Source: Gonocerus acuteangulatus
Taxonomy: Eukaryota; Arthropoda; Insecta; Hemiptera; Coreidae
DNA length: 64,000 bases
Direction of reading: 5' to 3'
NCBI GenBank assembly: GCA_946811695.1
Contig: OX328128.1
Coordinates: forward strand, 26,134,701 to 26,198,700
Shown here in pieces: positions 36,841-51,029 of the stretch; the first letter of the stretch is position 1, and each line of letters starts with the position of its first letter. The position numbers and the translations under genes were made by a program. The notes beneath the pieces are model-generated. The model was given only the letters and a program-made list of their open reading frames with translations. It did no database searches and had not been told where the DNA came from.

Positions 36841-37301
36841 CAGGGGCGTTTATAGGAAATAATTGGGGGGGGGGGGGTGTTGGCTGGAGCTCCGGAGGAT
36901 TAGGGGGTACACAACAAAAAATATTTTTTCTAAATTAAGTGATGTTTTATAATTTATTACAGAGGTTTTATGACACATTTTTACAGATTACATCGTCGCT
37001 ACACAATGCAAAGTATCGAATGTGAAAATCACCACTTTTCAGAGTGAAAAAGCATTTATTCATAACTTTTTTTTGGACAGTCAAATATTCGGCAGATTTG
37101 ACCTTTTGATAGTGGAATACTTTCCCTTTAATGGAGTGATCTAAGATTCAAGAATTTGCCGTACATAAGTCCAGCAGAAATTAGTAAAGATTGACAATGA
37201 AAGATGCATTTTTTCACATTCGTTACTTTGCATTTGTATCGACGACATTATAATTTCGGGAGGGACTGCAGTCTCCTTAACCCCCCTTATATACGCTCAT
37301 G
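36841..37301. mobile_element. hAT-like non-autonomous element (461 bp)
   Basis: The ends are CAGGGGCGTTTATAGG (36841) and, inverted, CATGAGCGTATATAAGG (ending 37301), both followed inward by G-runs. The flanks CATTTGTA and TATTTGAA agree at 6 of 8 positions, an aged 8-bp target duplication. CAGGGGCG-type ends and 8-bp TSDs are typical of hAT elements. A second inner inverted pair (36985-37045 / 37195-37265, containing AATGCAAAGTA-CGAATGTGAA) makes it a nested foldback. Confidence 0.7.
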
Positions 37302-39202
37302 TATTTGAATCTAAAGAAATCAGTTTTAATAACCACGATCAAACTCCCAAAAATACCTACCTTCGCTATCACAAGGTTCGACGATTTCCCCGAAGATATT
37401 AAGAATTTCTATTCTAAAGTTTCAAATCACTCAATAACGTATAATAATAACATGAAACCAAGCTGAGGTCGCTCATGCGCATCAACTACACTTCATAATC
37501 ACTGTTCTCCGTATTTTTTAGCACCTACACTATTTTTGATGCCCAAAATTTCATGAAAATCATTAGGGTCAAATTAGAATTTCGTTTTCAATTGGATTTT
37601 CTTGTTTTAATTCCTATCTGATGGTGTAACCTTCAGTTTTTCGGTTCTGGTGTCGTTTTGTGTGTTTAGTGAGTGCCTATACTATTTTAGACACCAAAAG
37701 ATTTTCAACATTTCATGAGAATCCATGAATTCTGTACTCCAATAATTATCTGGCTTAAATATATACTGCAGAATAATAATTATTTGCTTATTGAATATTT
37801 TTACTATTTTTGATGCCCAAAAAAGTCCATTCGGTTCGAATCATGGCTCACAAATAGGATTATCTGTAATAAATCCCCCCGGGGCGTTGTATCAGTTCCC
37901 TAGCTCTGATATTGATTCAGGATTACAATCGCTTGTTTAATTAACACGAAGATGTCGGAGTCGTTCATTATTGAAGGTAATGTTCTGTAATCAGTTGTGC
38001 ATTAGAACAACAGGATAACTACATCAGCAGGTGGGATAATCTACAATCATAAACAGTATAAGTCATGGATGCATATCTAATCAATGGAGTGTGTATTTAC
38101 TCATTGAACCTTTTGCATTGAATTCAATATCTAGTTCAATTAATACTGCTTATTAATTGAATTATCAGTAAATGTATTCCATTTTTTTGAGCCTTAAGTC
38201 AAAAAATCTCGCTTATAAGTCGATCCGATGCGGTTCCATATCGATAACTAGGGAACGGATGTTATTGCATTTACATATTTTTTTCTGATTCCTAAATATT
38301 AATTTTTGATGGACTTCAGCACGTTTTAAGTGATTTTAAAGCATTCAAACAAGTTTTTATTTTACATGTTTTGACAAAAATCCATATTTTTACATTTGGT
38401 GCCATAAATACATATTTTGATATTCTTTTTATTTTCTAATTGAAAAAATGAAGGGGAAACCGAAAAAGAATGCTTTACCCGTTGAGTCTAGATCACTATG
38501 TCTTTTCTAATTGCGAGAAGCAATGGTGGCTGGCAGCCATGCTTCCCCGGCGTTAATGGCTTAGGAGGAAATGTGAAAAAATATATAACAAATTATTGTT
38601 TAACAAGTGTATTATTCCTTTAATCTACCTTCTTAAACAAGTTAACGAGTAAAAGAATCATGTCGATATCATTTTCCAAACTCGAGCTATAAAATAATGA
38701 ATTTTCAACCTATTTTATTTTATTTCTTAGCTCCTAAGGCGCATTGAACGAAACGCTCAGACAAGTGTCGACTATTTTTCGATGCAAAATCGTCAGACAA
38801 AAAATGGGCCTGATCGGTCAACGCACCACCGTATACTCCCCTTGTGAGATCAGATCATGTTAGACAATTGAAAAATGCTTGTTGTTTCGAAGAATATTCA
38901 TCTGTAAAAATAGTCAACTTCTTTTTTCCCCTTTTAAAATGAGTTCCTAATTTTTATTTATGTTTTTTTTTTTTTTTTTTTTCAATATGTTATAGAGTTT
39001 TAGTAATTTTGTTTTATATATTTTCTTTTGTTCTTTCCATTTAAAATAACATAATTCTTACTAGTTATTTATGCTTTTCATTTCAATATTTTATAGTGCT
39101 TTTGGTATTTTTTTACTACATATTTTCAATTTTTTCATTATAAATAGTTACATATTTTGATTTTGATTTTACATGAACATCGGTTCTCTAATCATAACAA
39201 AT
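37302..39202. other. Unassigned sequence with loose ~150-bp repeats
   Basis: TATTTTTGATGCCCAAAA (37531, 37803) and TATTTTAGACACCAAAAG (37683) recur with ATTTCATGARAAT blocks, suggesting an eroded tandem repeat. T-run at 38967-38982. No gene supported. Confidence 0.4.
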
Positions 39203-39440
39203 TCCGAGCAAGCACTAAAGATTTTTTCTTCTAGTGTCTTCGTTCGTGGGTTGAATTCAGCCTCCCTGCCCGTCCCTAGGCCAACCCAGCCTTTAATTAA
39301 TTTAATAATGGGTACCTTGGGTGCTAAGCAGTCAAGGGGTAAATCAGCCGGCCGGAGCATAGTACTGACCATACTATCTCCCTAGTGTGCCGTACGGTCA
39401 TGAATCGGATACCTCTATAGTATCTGCCCCTCAGGGGGGG
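39203..39440 (+). mobile_element. SINE family A, copy 3 (head truncated)
   Basis: Begins inside the family's post-head block (TTCCGAGCAAGCACTAA) and continues through CCTAGGCCAACCCAGCC, GGTACCTTGGGTGCTAA and GCCGGAGCATAGTACTGACC to TATCTGCCCCTCAGGG. It is followed at once by a (TA)n tail. Confidence 0.8.
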
Positions 39441-41582
<2,142 letters not shown>

Positions 41583-41793
41583 CTGGATGAAATACGACAT
41601 ACTGGTAATTCGGGTTGGAGACATAAAGCTGTTTGTTATCAAAGCAGACGCCGCCTAGGGGTGAATGTGCGATTTCTGCTGGCAAAAAGGTAGCTCTTAG
41701 TGCTTGTGCGTGTTTCTGAAGAGGGGGGGGGGGATGACTGCCCTCACACATACATACAATACACAATACACATACGGCGAGGAGTGGCCCCAT
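41583..41793 (-). CDS. Candidate first coding exon of a secreted or membrane protein
   Basis: An ATG at 41793 (minus) opens a frame that starts MGPLLAVCVLCIVCMCEGS, a strong signal-peptide-like hydrophobic run. It continues HPPPPLQKHAQALRATFLPA and ends ...NKQLYVSNPNYQYVVFHPG. The frame meets a plausible donor, CCAG|GTAATA, at 41583/41582 and stops soon after in the intron. Local GC is well above the surroundings. The Pro run is encoded by a C homopolymer of about 11 (G-run at 41730-41741 on the plus strand), so frame integrity depends on its exact length. The start context (TTCATGG) is only fair. I do not recognise the protein. No second exon was found upstream or downstream. Confidence 0.35.
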
Positions 41794-43119
41794 GAACCAG
41801 TTGCCGTTCTCGCCGTAGATCAATACACCACGCCCCCGCTACTCCTGTGTCGTAGGCCTCTCTATAGCTAATAGTAGCCAGTAGAAATTGCTCTAAATGT
41901 TCATATATGGGTTTTTGTGTGACTTCCTATGTGTACTTATGTGTCTCTATAAATACGACTAACTACTTCAAATGCAATGAAATCATATAACCACATACTC
42001 CAAATGGGTAAAAGCTCACGACGTACTTAATAGAAGGGAGACAGATGACAGGAAAACTAATTTGGCGCCCAATGGTCGGTAAAAACGAATGCCGGTTTTT
42101 AATATTCTTTTTTTTTAGACATATTCTTGTCATAATAATAAATATAATCTTATGTCTAGGTAACGCGTTATAAACCACTATTATTAAAGTTGTTTTTCCC
42201 TCAAAGATTACATAGTTTAATTTTTGTTACATTACCTATGAGGAGGACCTTTGAAATTCGCCATGTCAAAACAAGATTTTCGTCATTGTCGAAATGTTGC
42301 TCCAACCGCGATTAACAACAATGTTGTTTGGGGCGAAGGAAGCATCAGTGAATGTACATTCGTACATTTTTGTCTTGGAGATTTTGATCAAAAGGTTTTT
42401 TTCGTTCCGAAGACAAGCAACGTCGCGATAGGCCTCATTCCTTTGACCGCGACCAACTACAGGGCTTTGATAGGACAAAACCGTCGTAAAACTAATCAGG
42501 ACATTGCCATAGTTGATGTTGACACATTAAACACATTATGTCACTTAAAATCACAGATTGCAGTCAGAAAAAAATGTTAAATAATTTTTAACTAGATATT
42601 GAATTAATAAATACAAATCCTATTAAGACTGCTTTACTTGATAATCACATTGCCTAATTTCAGATAAATCTTACGCCACCTCGAATATATGAAGCATTTG
42701 CTATTAACTTGCGATGAAATGATAGGTAGCTCGGTGACTTGCCTCAATTCAACTCGATCGCCAATTTAAAATGTTGATGGAATCATTTTTTACCATATTA
42801 ATTCATGATTACGGATGCAGAGCATATTCAGCGGCCAGTCGAACGGCATTGAAACTATCCCACACAATACACAATGCGACTAGCAACAGGTGTATTTAGG
42901 TCAAGCTCATGCAAAAGCCTTTATGAGAAAACTAATCAACTTCCATTCGAATATAGATGTCAACTCCTCTGCTCAAAATAAATTATAAACCTAATTGTAG
43001 TACTAAAAAATTACCACTTGTTTTGTCTTTTTTAAAAACTACTGGCTACTCGTCCATTATGAGCTGGGCAACCATCCATTTGAAACCAGAGTGAGTTTAT
43101 ATTTGGTAGATGGGCTTGT
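41794..43119. other. Unassigned sequence including an unidentified ORF
   Basis: A plus frame at 42251-42580 (109 codons, ATG in AAGGACCTTTGAAATTCGCC-like flank) has balanced composition but no domain. A minus frame overlaps it. Nothing else supported. Confidence 0.35.
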
Positions 43120-43634
43120 GTAATAAACGTCATGTAGTTTGGTAGTGGAAGGTTGAACATCACCATCATCGTGTGAAATTAAAGAATTTGTTCAGAATGG
43201 CTCGTTCACTCTAAATCACATTTATTGGTTTGACTTAAAAAAACAGAAAAAAATAGATTGAAATAGATTTTTTTCTAAAACTACGAGGTACCATTTTGAA
43301 GCTTATTACATAATGGAACTTTCGAGGCGGAGGCCAACCTCTAAGTCAAAAAATAGCTCATTAAGAAAATATTGAATAATTTAATAACACCTCAATATTA
43401 AACATTCTCGGTGTTTCTTATGGGCAAATTTAATGCAGATTCTAAAACTGTGGTATTTATTTAATATACATTTATCACAAATTCCGAAATTTCAGTTTTT
43501 CTTTAAAAACGCCAGTAGTTTTGAGTAGCTCCTCTACATTTTCACGCTCATTTTTGTGCCCCTGAACTACAAATGATATGCAGAATAAACCCCTTAAGTT
43601 ATGACATCTCAATGCGGGACACCCTGTGTATAAA
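43120..43634. mobile_element. Dispersed repeat family E, copy 1
   Basis: Aligns along its length with 45785-46377: ACATTTATTGGTTTGACTTA, ACGAGGTACCATTTT, GGAGGC-AACCTCTAAGTC, ACCCCTTAAGTTATGACATC and terminal CGGGACACCCTGT. The CGGGACACCCTGTATA end (complement TACAGGGTGTCCCG) looks like the terminus of insect DNA transposons. No left inverted partner is evident. Confidence 0.65.
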
Positions 43635-44756
43635 AGAAAAAAAGAGAAAGAAAATATTTGATAAATAATGCTAAAAGGAAGGATATTTAATTTGAATTAT
43701 TCCTTGCAATAGTATTATATCGGCAATAAATTAAAAAGGAAATTATGAATTCTACTTGCAGCTGTCAATTGGTATTTTATTATCTTAATGTTCAATTGAT
43801 TGATTATAGGAATTATAATTATCACTGGAGGAAACAACGGTTTCATATCACGTGACCATGAGTAGACAGGAAAACAGTGTTGTTATCAAACCCCATTCTA
43901 ATACCTTGATCCCCTACTGATAAGAGGTAGTTTCTCGATGTTTTCGGGTAAAATTTAATAGTGAAACGAATCGATAATGTGGGGCACGTGTCAATTTTCC
44001 GAGGACGAATATCCTAAGTTAATAATAATGATAAATTATAATTGCAATCAAAATATGCCATTAATATATTTACTCATAATATTTAAAATCATTTTAACTT
44101 TACCGGCAAGTTTCTCTGATTCAACTCACACACACGTGTGATTAACGCAAGAGGTTCTACTAATAGGGCAGTAGGGCTGTAACAACTGCCTGAGCATAAG
44201 ATGTCTAATTAGTAATTTTTGTTCACAATATAATATAGAATGCTTGCCTATAAAATTTGTTGAATTATGGGAGAAAAGTGCTTGAAGTTTTAGAATTATT
44301 TGATTAGTTCTATTTTAGGTGAATTATAAAGGAGTTATGTTCTCTGCTTTCAAAATATAAATTATGGCGACGCGTCGCTCCCAAGAAAAGTCTCTAGTGA
44401 AAAATGTCTGGTATCATTTCTTATCGGTACAATAGCATGTATCCACTATTACAATAAAATAAATCATTAGAATTTTTATAGACATCAGAAAAATATCAGG
44501 ATTCTAAATGCCATTGTTATCATAAGGAAATTATACGCGATGAATATGCAGGCGTATAATTACTTTATCAGCTCATTATAAATCCTGTTTGAAGGAATCA
44601 CGATTTTCACATGTGATGATTACGGGAGAAATATATCACGATTGTTATCGCTATGAACACCAATATCAAAACTCAACGACTTACAAAGACTTAAATATTA
44701 ACAGGGACGATTACGAAAAACCTCACGGGAAAGTGTTTACTGAACATAGCATACGA

Positions 44757-44758
<2 letters not shown>
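43635..44758. other. Unassigned AT-rich sequence
   Basis: No gene or repeat pair supported. Confidence 0.5.

Positions 44759-44807
<49 letters not shown>
44759..44807. repeat. (TA)n microsatellite
   Basis: About 49 bp of TA repeat. Confidence 0.95.
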
Positions 44808-44812
<5 letters not shown>

Positions 44813-44914
44813 ATGTTTTCCGGTAGTGGGGTTGCTTAATTCCAGAGAGATAAAAAGAAAATTTGCTTAATAAAGAGAAAATTTGTGGGAACACTGAATT
44901 TTGATTCACCCTCT

Positions 44915-44917
<3 letters not shown>

Positions 44918-44958
<41 letters not shown>

Positions 44959-45208
44959 TATATAATGTAATATACTACATCGGCATGGAAAACATCATCT
45001 CAAGACAATAATGGTAATTATTTCCAATATGATCTTCTGTCATCTTCACTGTTGATTCCGAAGTGTCCCCCACTGTGGGAAGGATGGGATATTACCATTA
45101 TCATGTGAAAGTAAAGAATGTCTTCATAATGGCTCCTTGACGGTAAAGTACATTTATTGGTTTTGACTTAGAAATCAGAAAAAAATAGATTCAGTTAATT
45201 TAAAAAAA
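44918..45208. repeat. Direct repeat, left copy (with TA tract)
   Basis: After a TA tract, 44953-45208 (AGTATATAATGTAATATACT through GATTCAGTTAATTTAAAAAAA) recurs almost base-for-base at 45667-45922. The segment is the 5' part of repeat family E. Near-perfect identity points to a recent duplication or an assembly duplication. Confidence 0.9.
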
Positions 45209-45579
45209 GAAACTGTAAAAAAACAAAGATTTTTCCAAAATTTATACGAAATAAAACAGACAATTTATTTTACATTTTTGACAAAACGTTTTATGGTTAT
45301 AAGAAATTTGTTAATGTTATTAAAAATTTTAGATATAAAATACTTGATCTTGAAATGTTAAGAAATTACAAAATATTAAGGGAAATGAATAACAAAGAAA
45401 TTGTATGTAAAGGAAAGCTCGTTACCTATATAGATACAATTAAAATTCAACATGCCTTAGACACATATATTGGATTATATAAGAAAAGGATACAATTATT
45501 ATTCGATGAGAGGTTTAGTAAAAAAGCAAATAACAATATAACGAAATTAGCTAAAAAGGGCGTATCAAAAATAAAATAG
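45199..45579 (+). CDS. Unidentified AT-rich ORF between direct repeats
   Basis: The frame is open from just after TAA at 45196 to the stop at 45577-45579, about 126 codons, with the first ATG at 45355 (74 codons). The protein is rich in Lys, Ile, Asn and Tyr: the pre-ATG part includes KFIRNKTDNLFYIFDKTFYG, and the C terminus includes LDTYIGLYKKRIQLLFDER and ends AKKGVSKIK. I see no known domain. The composition suits the C terminus of a basic nucleic-acid-binding protein from an AT-rich mobile element or virus, but that is inference. The ORF starts almost exactly at the edge of the left direct repeat and is followed by AATAAATAAATATATA, which could be a retroelement-like tail. It could also be a chance frame in AT-rich DNA. 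Confidence 0.3.
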   Translation, partial: FKKRNCKKTKIFPKFIRNKTDNLFYIFDKTFYGYKKFVNVIKNFRYKILDLEMLRNYKILREMNNKEIVCKGKLVTYIDTIKIQHALDTYIGLYKKRIQLLFDERFSKKANNNITKLAKKGVSKIK

Positions 45580-45632
45580 TGCAAGAATCTGGAGTACTAT
45601 TATTTGGACCTTTGCCATATTTATGAAAATAA

Positions 45633-45637
<5 letters not shown>

Positions 45638-45671
<34 letters not shown>

Positions 45672-45922
45672 TATATAATGTAATATACTACATCGGCATG
45701 GAAAACATCATCTCAAGACAATAATGGTAATTATTTCCAATATGATCTTCTGTCATCTTCACTGTTGATTCCGAAGTGTCCCCCACTGTGGGAAGGATGG
45801 GATATTACCATTATCATGTGAAAGTAAAGAATGTCTTCATAATGGCTCCTTGACGGTAAAGTACATTTATTGGTTTTGACTTAGAAATCAGAAAAAAATA
45901 GATTCAGTTAATTTAAAAAAAA
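45638..45922. repeat. Direct repeat, right copy (with TA tract)
   Basis: Counterpart of 44918-45208. Here the family E sequence continues intact into 45923-46377, so this is the parent-like arrangement and the left copy is the truncated one. Confidence 0.9.
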
Positions 45923-46377
45923 AACAAAAAAAAAACAAAAAACGAGGTACCATTTTAAAGCTTATTAAATAAGGCAACTTATGAGGTGGAGGCAAACCTC
46001 TAAGTCTACAAATAGCTCTTTAAGAAAATATTGAGCAATTTGAGAAAACACTAATACCAATAGTTCACATCTAAATGGCTTTTGTACAGCTCTTAATTTA
46101 CAGGTCAATATTTCAATAACGGGTGTTTCTGATTGGAAATTTAATGTCAATTTTAAAAATGTGGTCTTAATTTACGATACATCAACCAGAATTCCGGAAA
46201 ACACAGTTTTTCACAACAAAAAAAAAATAATAGTTTTGAAAATTAACAAAAGTTTGAGGAGTATCTCTGCTACATGTCTAGATAGAACGGTAATTTCTGC
46301 GTCCCTGTGCTACAAATGAGGCCGAATAAACCCCTTAAGTTATGACATCTCAATGCGGGACACCCTGTATATTGAAG
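45785..46377. mobile_element. Dispersed repeat family E, copy 2
   Basis: Continues from the direct repeat to the terminal CGGGACACCCTGTATA. It shares ACGAGGTACCATTTTAAAGC, AACCTCTAAGTC and AACCCCTTAAGTTATGACAT-type blocks with copy 1 at 43120. No transposase is visible. Confidence 0.65.
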
Positions 46378-47111
46378 GAAAATTGCGCTCATCCGATTAA
46401 GATGAAACGTCAGATTATAATTATCTTTAGACGTATAAAACATGGGGAAAACGCAATATAAAGCGTACTTTAACTTTCTTTAACTTGCATAATCTATTCA
46501 TCAAAACAGTTTCTCGGAAAAAATTGTGGAAAAGAAGATTGTATTGCCTTGGGTTTTGTGTTTTTTGGGCATTTGATGCTTAGGCAATTATTGCAGCTCT
46601 ACTGTCCTATCTTGTTGTATAAATATGATTCATGCATGATGAAGAATCTTCACCAAACACCACCAGAACTTCCAAGTTAACCGAAAGCACCTTAAAACCT
46701 CCATCGGTCTCAACCTAAGGATTCCTCCAAAATGGAACCGTTCAGGAAGAGCTTGGAAGCTCGGCTCCCACCGCGGCTGAGCAGGGCATCCTTTGTTGAA
46801 CCTTTTGTTGAACTGCTTTGACCGGCTGCGGGTTCTTTGTGTTCCGTTTTGTTGTTCCCCTCTACCTACAGGGGGTGGCACCCCCACCATCGGGTCTCTC
46901 TTCTAACATACAAACACCAGGGCCTCTTTTCACGCGTATTAATCTGTCAATAGCTCATTCAATTAGTACGGAGCATTTGTTTCTTAAACAGTCTTAGTGT
47001 ACATTTCATTTAGGATCGTTAAAACATTTTCTTAACATTTGAGTACAAGTACCCATGATGTTATAAATTCAGTAACACTGCCGAGATATTAAATTCAGGA
47101 GAAGAAGATAT
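46378..47111. other. Unassigned sequence with GC-rich patch
   Basis: 46620-46900 is GC-richer, and frames on both strands have ordinary composition (for example the minus frame from 46890). No domain recognised. It may be transposon-derived. Confidence 0.35.
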
Positions 47112-47322
47112 TGGAAGTTAAAGGATGGTTGGGATTCGTCCAAAAGAAAAAAAAGTCAGAACTTCAAGCAGAAATCTATATTGGACATTTCTAATACTTA
47201 ACCATGGTCGCCCTTCCTTACTCTTCTTGGCACTTTTGTAGACGAAACGTCGAAAATAGACTTTTGCTTGAAGATCGACGTTTCTTTCCCCAAGTCGAAT
47301 CCCAAACATCCCTTTACTTCTC
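47112..47322. mobile_element. Foldback element of family C
   Basis: The left arm AGTTAAAGGATGGTTGGGAT...CTTCAAGCAGAAATCTATAT and the right arm TAGACTTTTGCTTGAAGATC...AATCCCAAACATCCCTTTAC are imperfect reverse complements. The centre holds the motif's 3' box (GACGAAACGTCG at 47241), while the 5' box is decayed. Confidence 0.75.
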
Positions 47323-47748
47323 TAAAGCCATGTAATGGACTACAACTTCCCTGCTGTTTCATAAACAGCTGAGCAGGGTTATAAACAATTAAACAGCTGA
47401 TAGCCCATCTTAAAGACATTGGTCTATCTAGATGTATCGCTCTCCAGTCCGACAATCTTCCCACTTTACACTGTTTTAGGTTAGTTATTACCTCCTAACT
47501 CTGTACTGACATCTGTTCAAGCCAAGGAGTACATACAGCCTATACAGATGTCAGCAGATAAATCTCACAGTCCCACGGTTTATACTCAGTCAGTCTACAT
47601 CAATAATCCTTTATGTTATGATAGTATTCGCTATCAAATACCAAAACGAATGTAGCTGCTCACGTTGAACTCATGAAAAAAAATTTCTAATCTTTATTGA
47701 TAATATCTACCAGGTACATAAATATGAAATGTATGTATGTGTATATGA

Positions 47749-47797
<49 letters not shown>

Positions 47798-48857
47798 AAC
47801 AAAGGAGTAAATGATAGGCTAACTGTAACTACTGTTTTCTTGAAATTAACCATCAGGATAGTACAAGATTGGAGAGTTACAAACAAAGAAACTATCGAAC
47901 AGCAGAGGTAATGGAAAACAACAGAGTAGAAGGACGTCCAAATATATATTCTACGCTCTACAGTTGTCTTTTATAAATAACTCAAGTAAACACAAAAAAA
48001 AAAAAAATCCAACGATTTTAGCAAATAATATTCATTGAGTATTATAAGTTTGACACATGCTGCCCACGTTTTCCAACGTATAATTATTTTGTTGAGTTCC
48101 GCCTCATTCATATACACCAAGCAACTCGTTGATTCGCTCTTTCATGTATTTCTGAAGGGCAGATGAAAAAATGGGGTAAACTGTCTGGATTTTTCACGGT
48201 TTGAAGGTTCCTGCTATTCGATTTGCATGGGTTCTAGGCTCCGTAGCCTTGACATTTACCTGAGTAATTCGTAATATTCCAGATGTGGCTCTCCTTTTTC
48301 TTTGGGAATAATATTACAAAACTAGAGAAGGCGCTTGTGGATATCATGCAAATTTTAAGAATTAGAATAACTTTTCATTGAGGACTTCTTATAACGTTTT
48401 TACCACAGGATTTTAGAAGCCTAAGAAGAATAAATACAGGTTATTATTTTTTATAGTTTTCTCTAGTAGTTATATTTGTATGGTTATTGATAGTTATTCT
48501 AGTTGATACAGTTGCTCATGGATGTTGTCCCAAAGGTAGCATTGGTCACTTTTTTCGATAGCTCTATATAATTATAGAGGTTTAGGTTATAATATAGGTG
48601 TTAGTTATTTCTGGCTAGTAGGTGTTATTGCAAGGGAATTTAGACTCTGCAGACTCTGAATCGAACATCGATTTTGGAAGAAGAAAATGTCTGAATTTCA
48701 GAGAACTATATATTTCGAACTTTTCGGCATGCTCTTTGGCAGCTTTCTCCAGCAATAAATGCCCAGGGGATGGAGGAAGACCACGATATCTTTTAGGTGG
48801 CCGTCAATAAGTGTGGTCACATATTAGACAGTAGAGGGCGAAAAGTCAAGTACGTAT
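47323..48857. other. Unassigned sequence; (CA)n-(TA)n at 47749-47794
   Basis: Contains a microsatellite and a minus-strand family C motif around 48650-48765 (CGAACTTTTCGGCATGCTCT, TTGGCAGCTTTCTCCAGC). No gene supported. Confidence 0.45.
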
Positions 48858-49242
48858 GGAGGGTTCAGAGCACACGTAGACCAAGTCCATTTTTGGCATT
48901 TCATGTTGTAATGGCATTGAAGAGTATTACTAAAATTGCTCTTTTCAGTGCTACAGGAGACTGAGTCCTAACTTTATTATTTAGCCACTTGTAGCAGTTC
49001 TTGCTACACATCTGGAAGTCATTCTTATTAGTTTTCAGAGCACAAGTAAGCCAAGTCCAAGTAGTAACTATTTTATGAACAAGGCTCAACATAAATAATG
49101 TAAGTGTTTAAGGTCAAATCTTTTTAAGACTTATAGTGGTCATTAGGATTTATACAACGTCTCTGCAACCAAAAAAAATAATACTCCTTTTCTGAAAACT
49201 GTATAACAGGGGCTTGGTCTAGTTGTGCTCTGACCCCTCCAT
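48858..49242. mobile_element. ~385-bp MITE family D, copy 2
   Basis: Same family and orientation as 35141-35524, with inverted ends ATGGAGGGTTCAGAGCAC and GTGCTCTGACCCCTCCAT. The internal third terminal-like block (TTTTCAGAGCACAAGTAAGC) is at about 49033. Overall identity is high apart from small indels. Confidence 0.85.
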
Positions 49243-50574
49243 GACCTGTATTTGTATGACTTTTAGATTTTGTGAAGTCAACATTTCTCATCTCCACTTC
49301 AGGACAGCATCCTAAGGTCGACCTCCTAACGCGGACTCGCCCCCTGTAGGGATTCTGGAATGCGCTTCAAGTGCACATCCAGAATCTTGAGGAGTCGAAA
49401 TTTCTTCCCAAAGATGACCAGATGACGATATCATCAAAGACAAGCATATCGGAACCCATTTCGAAACATGGTCTAGCACGTGAGGCTTCGTGGGATGACC
49501 TTCGACGAGTGTCTCTCAGAGCAACATGGCGTATCAATGGAAGGTTCCCACGCCTCCTTTGTAAACACCGCTCTCAGACAACTTGGGATAATTACTTGAC
49601 AAACTTCAATTTTATTCACTTTCCTTCTTCTCGGGATATTTTAATTTTCAAGACAAGAAATTATTTCCGTAGGCTTCTAAGGTCACTAAGTCAAGATCGT
49701 GTGAACATTTAAACAGAAAAATGTATGCTTGTAGGAAGTGCATCAAAGACTTGTTGTCTGCTCACCCATGGAAAGTGCCATTTTATCAAATATGTACTTG
49801 GTTTTTTTATTTTTCCACGGTAACTTTGGGAATTTTCCCATTGTGAGTATAGTATAAAAAAGATATCCATTAATCGAAATAACACATCAAGATTAGAAAA
49901 TAAATATGACATATAGAAAATCAAAAACAGAAAAAAATTTAAAGAAATCTATATATGACTAGATAAGAAAATAGGGAAAGTTGAAAAAATAAAAATAAAT
50001 AAATAAAATTTCAAAAAATATCTTTTCGCCCAAACTTGCAGATACTGTAGAGATATCTGATTTTTGACAATACAGACCACGAGGGACATAGTGTGGACAA
50101 TAACAAGTTGTGGCAGCCTGATTTTCTCCCTTGTAAAACCTATTAAAGGCTGGATGGGCGAAGGCATTTTTGGTTGCTTTTCAAAATAAGGAAAGCCATG
50201 CCACTCCTACCCCTGGCTAAAACCATAAAAATTAAAATAATATAATAAACAAAAAACTGACAAATATTTTGAAAATAGCCGTAGGAAAACACATCACACT
50301 TTCTATGTGTAGGGAGCGCTAATACTGCTAATAAACTGTAACAAGCGGAGTAGCCAGAACGTTGAGTAGCCATTCATAATAATATTATCAGCTATTGTAA
50401 TAAAATGTTCAAGCATTTCTGGCATTCGCAGAATCACTTAACTGATAGATCCGGAATTTGGTCGTATTCAGGAAGACATGTGGATGTTCCATTACCACAC
50501 TGATAACACTGTTGAACTGTTGATCAGCTGATAGCAAGCCAACAATCTTTAAACCATAAGGTTAATGATTTTTT

Positions 50575-50578
<4 letters not shown>
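49243..50578. other. Unassigned sequence with an unidentified ORF and SINE fragment
   Basis: The plus frame 49371-49712 (113 codons) has balanced composition but no recognisable domain, and begins in a GC-richer patch. The rest is AT-rich. The SINE fragment at 50039-50165 is listed separately. Confidence 0.35.
50039..50165 (-). mobile_element. SINE family A fragment
   Basis: Eroded copy: ATACTGTAGAGATATCTG, GCAGCCTGATTTTCTCCC and TATTAAAGGCTGGATGGGCG correspond to the family body read on the minus strand. No head or tail. Confidence 0.55.
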
Positions 50579-50623
<45 letters not shown>

Positions 50624-50624
50624 T
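50579..50624. repeat. (TA)n microsatellite
   Basis: About 45 bp of TA repeat with a G interruption. Confidence 0.95.
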
Positions 50625-51029
50625 TGTATATATCTGTGTGAAATACCTCCGCATTAGCTAGGAGTGAGCGTAAATTATTGGAACTCGGGTCAGGGACTCC
50701 TGGCCTTCCTCGCAATTAACTACGCTCCTTCGTTTGCTCGGTTCAGATCACCCTGGTGTCTATGAGCGATACCTCAGCTTGACTTTAGGTAGCATTTAAT
50801 GATTGCAAACAATGAGTAATCTTGATGTTTCTGCTATTGCAAAATGCCACAGATTGCCGTCGACTCGGGACATAAATGTTTCCACTCCTTTCAATTGACC
50901 AACTCACCCATCTTGAGAATTCGGAAAAGTGCTTGTTAAAGTTGCTGTTTCATATTTTTCTGTAAGATCGTATGTCGCTACTGAATTATATATTATGTAT
51001 ATATGCATATATTTAGTTATACGCAGACG

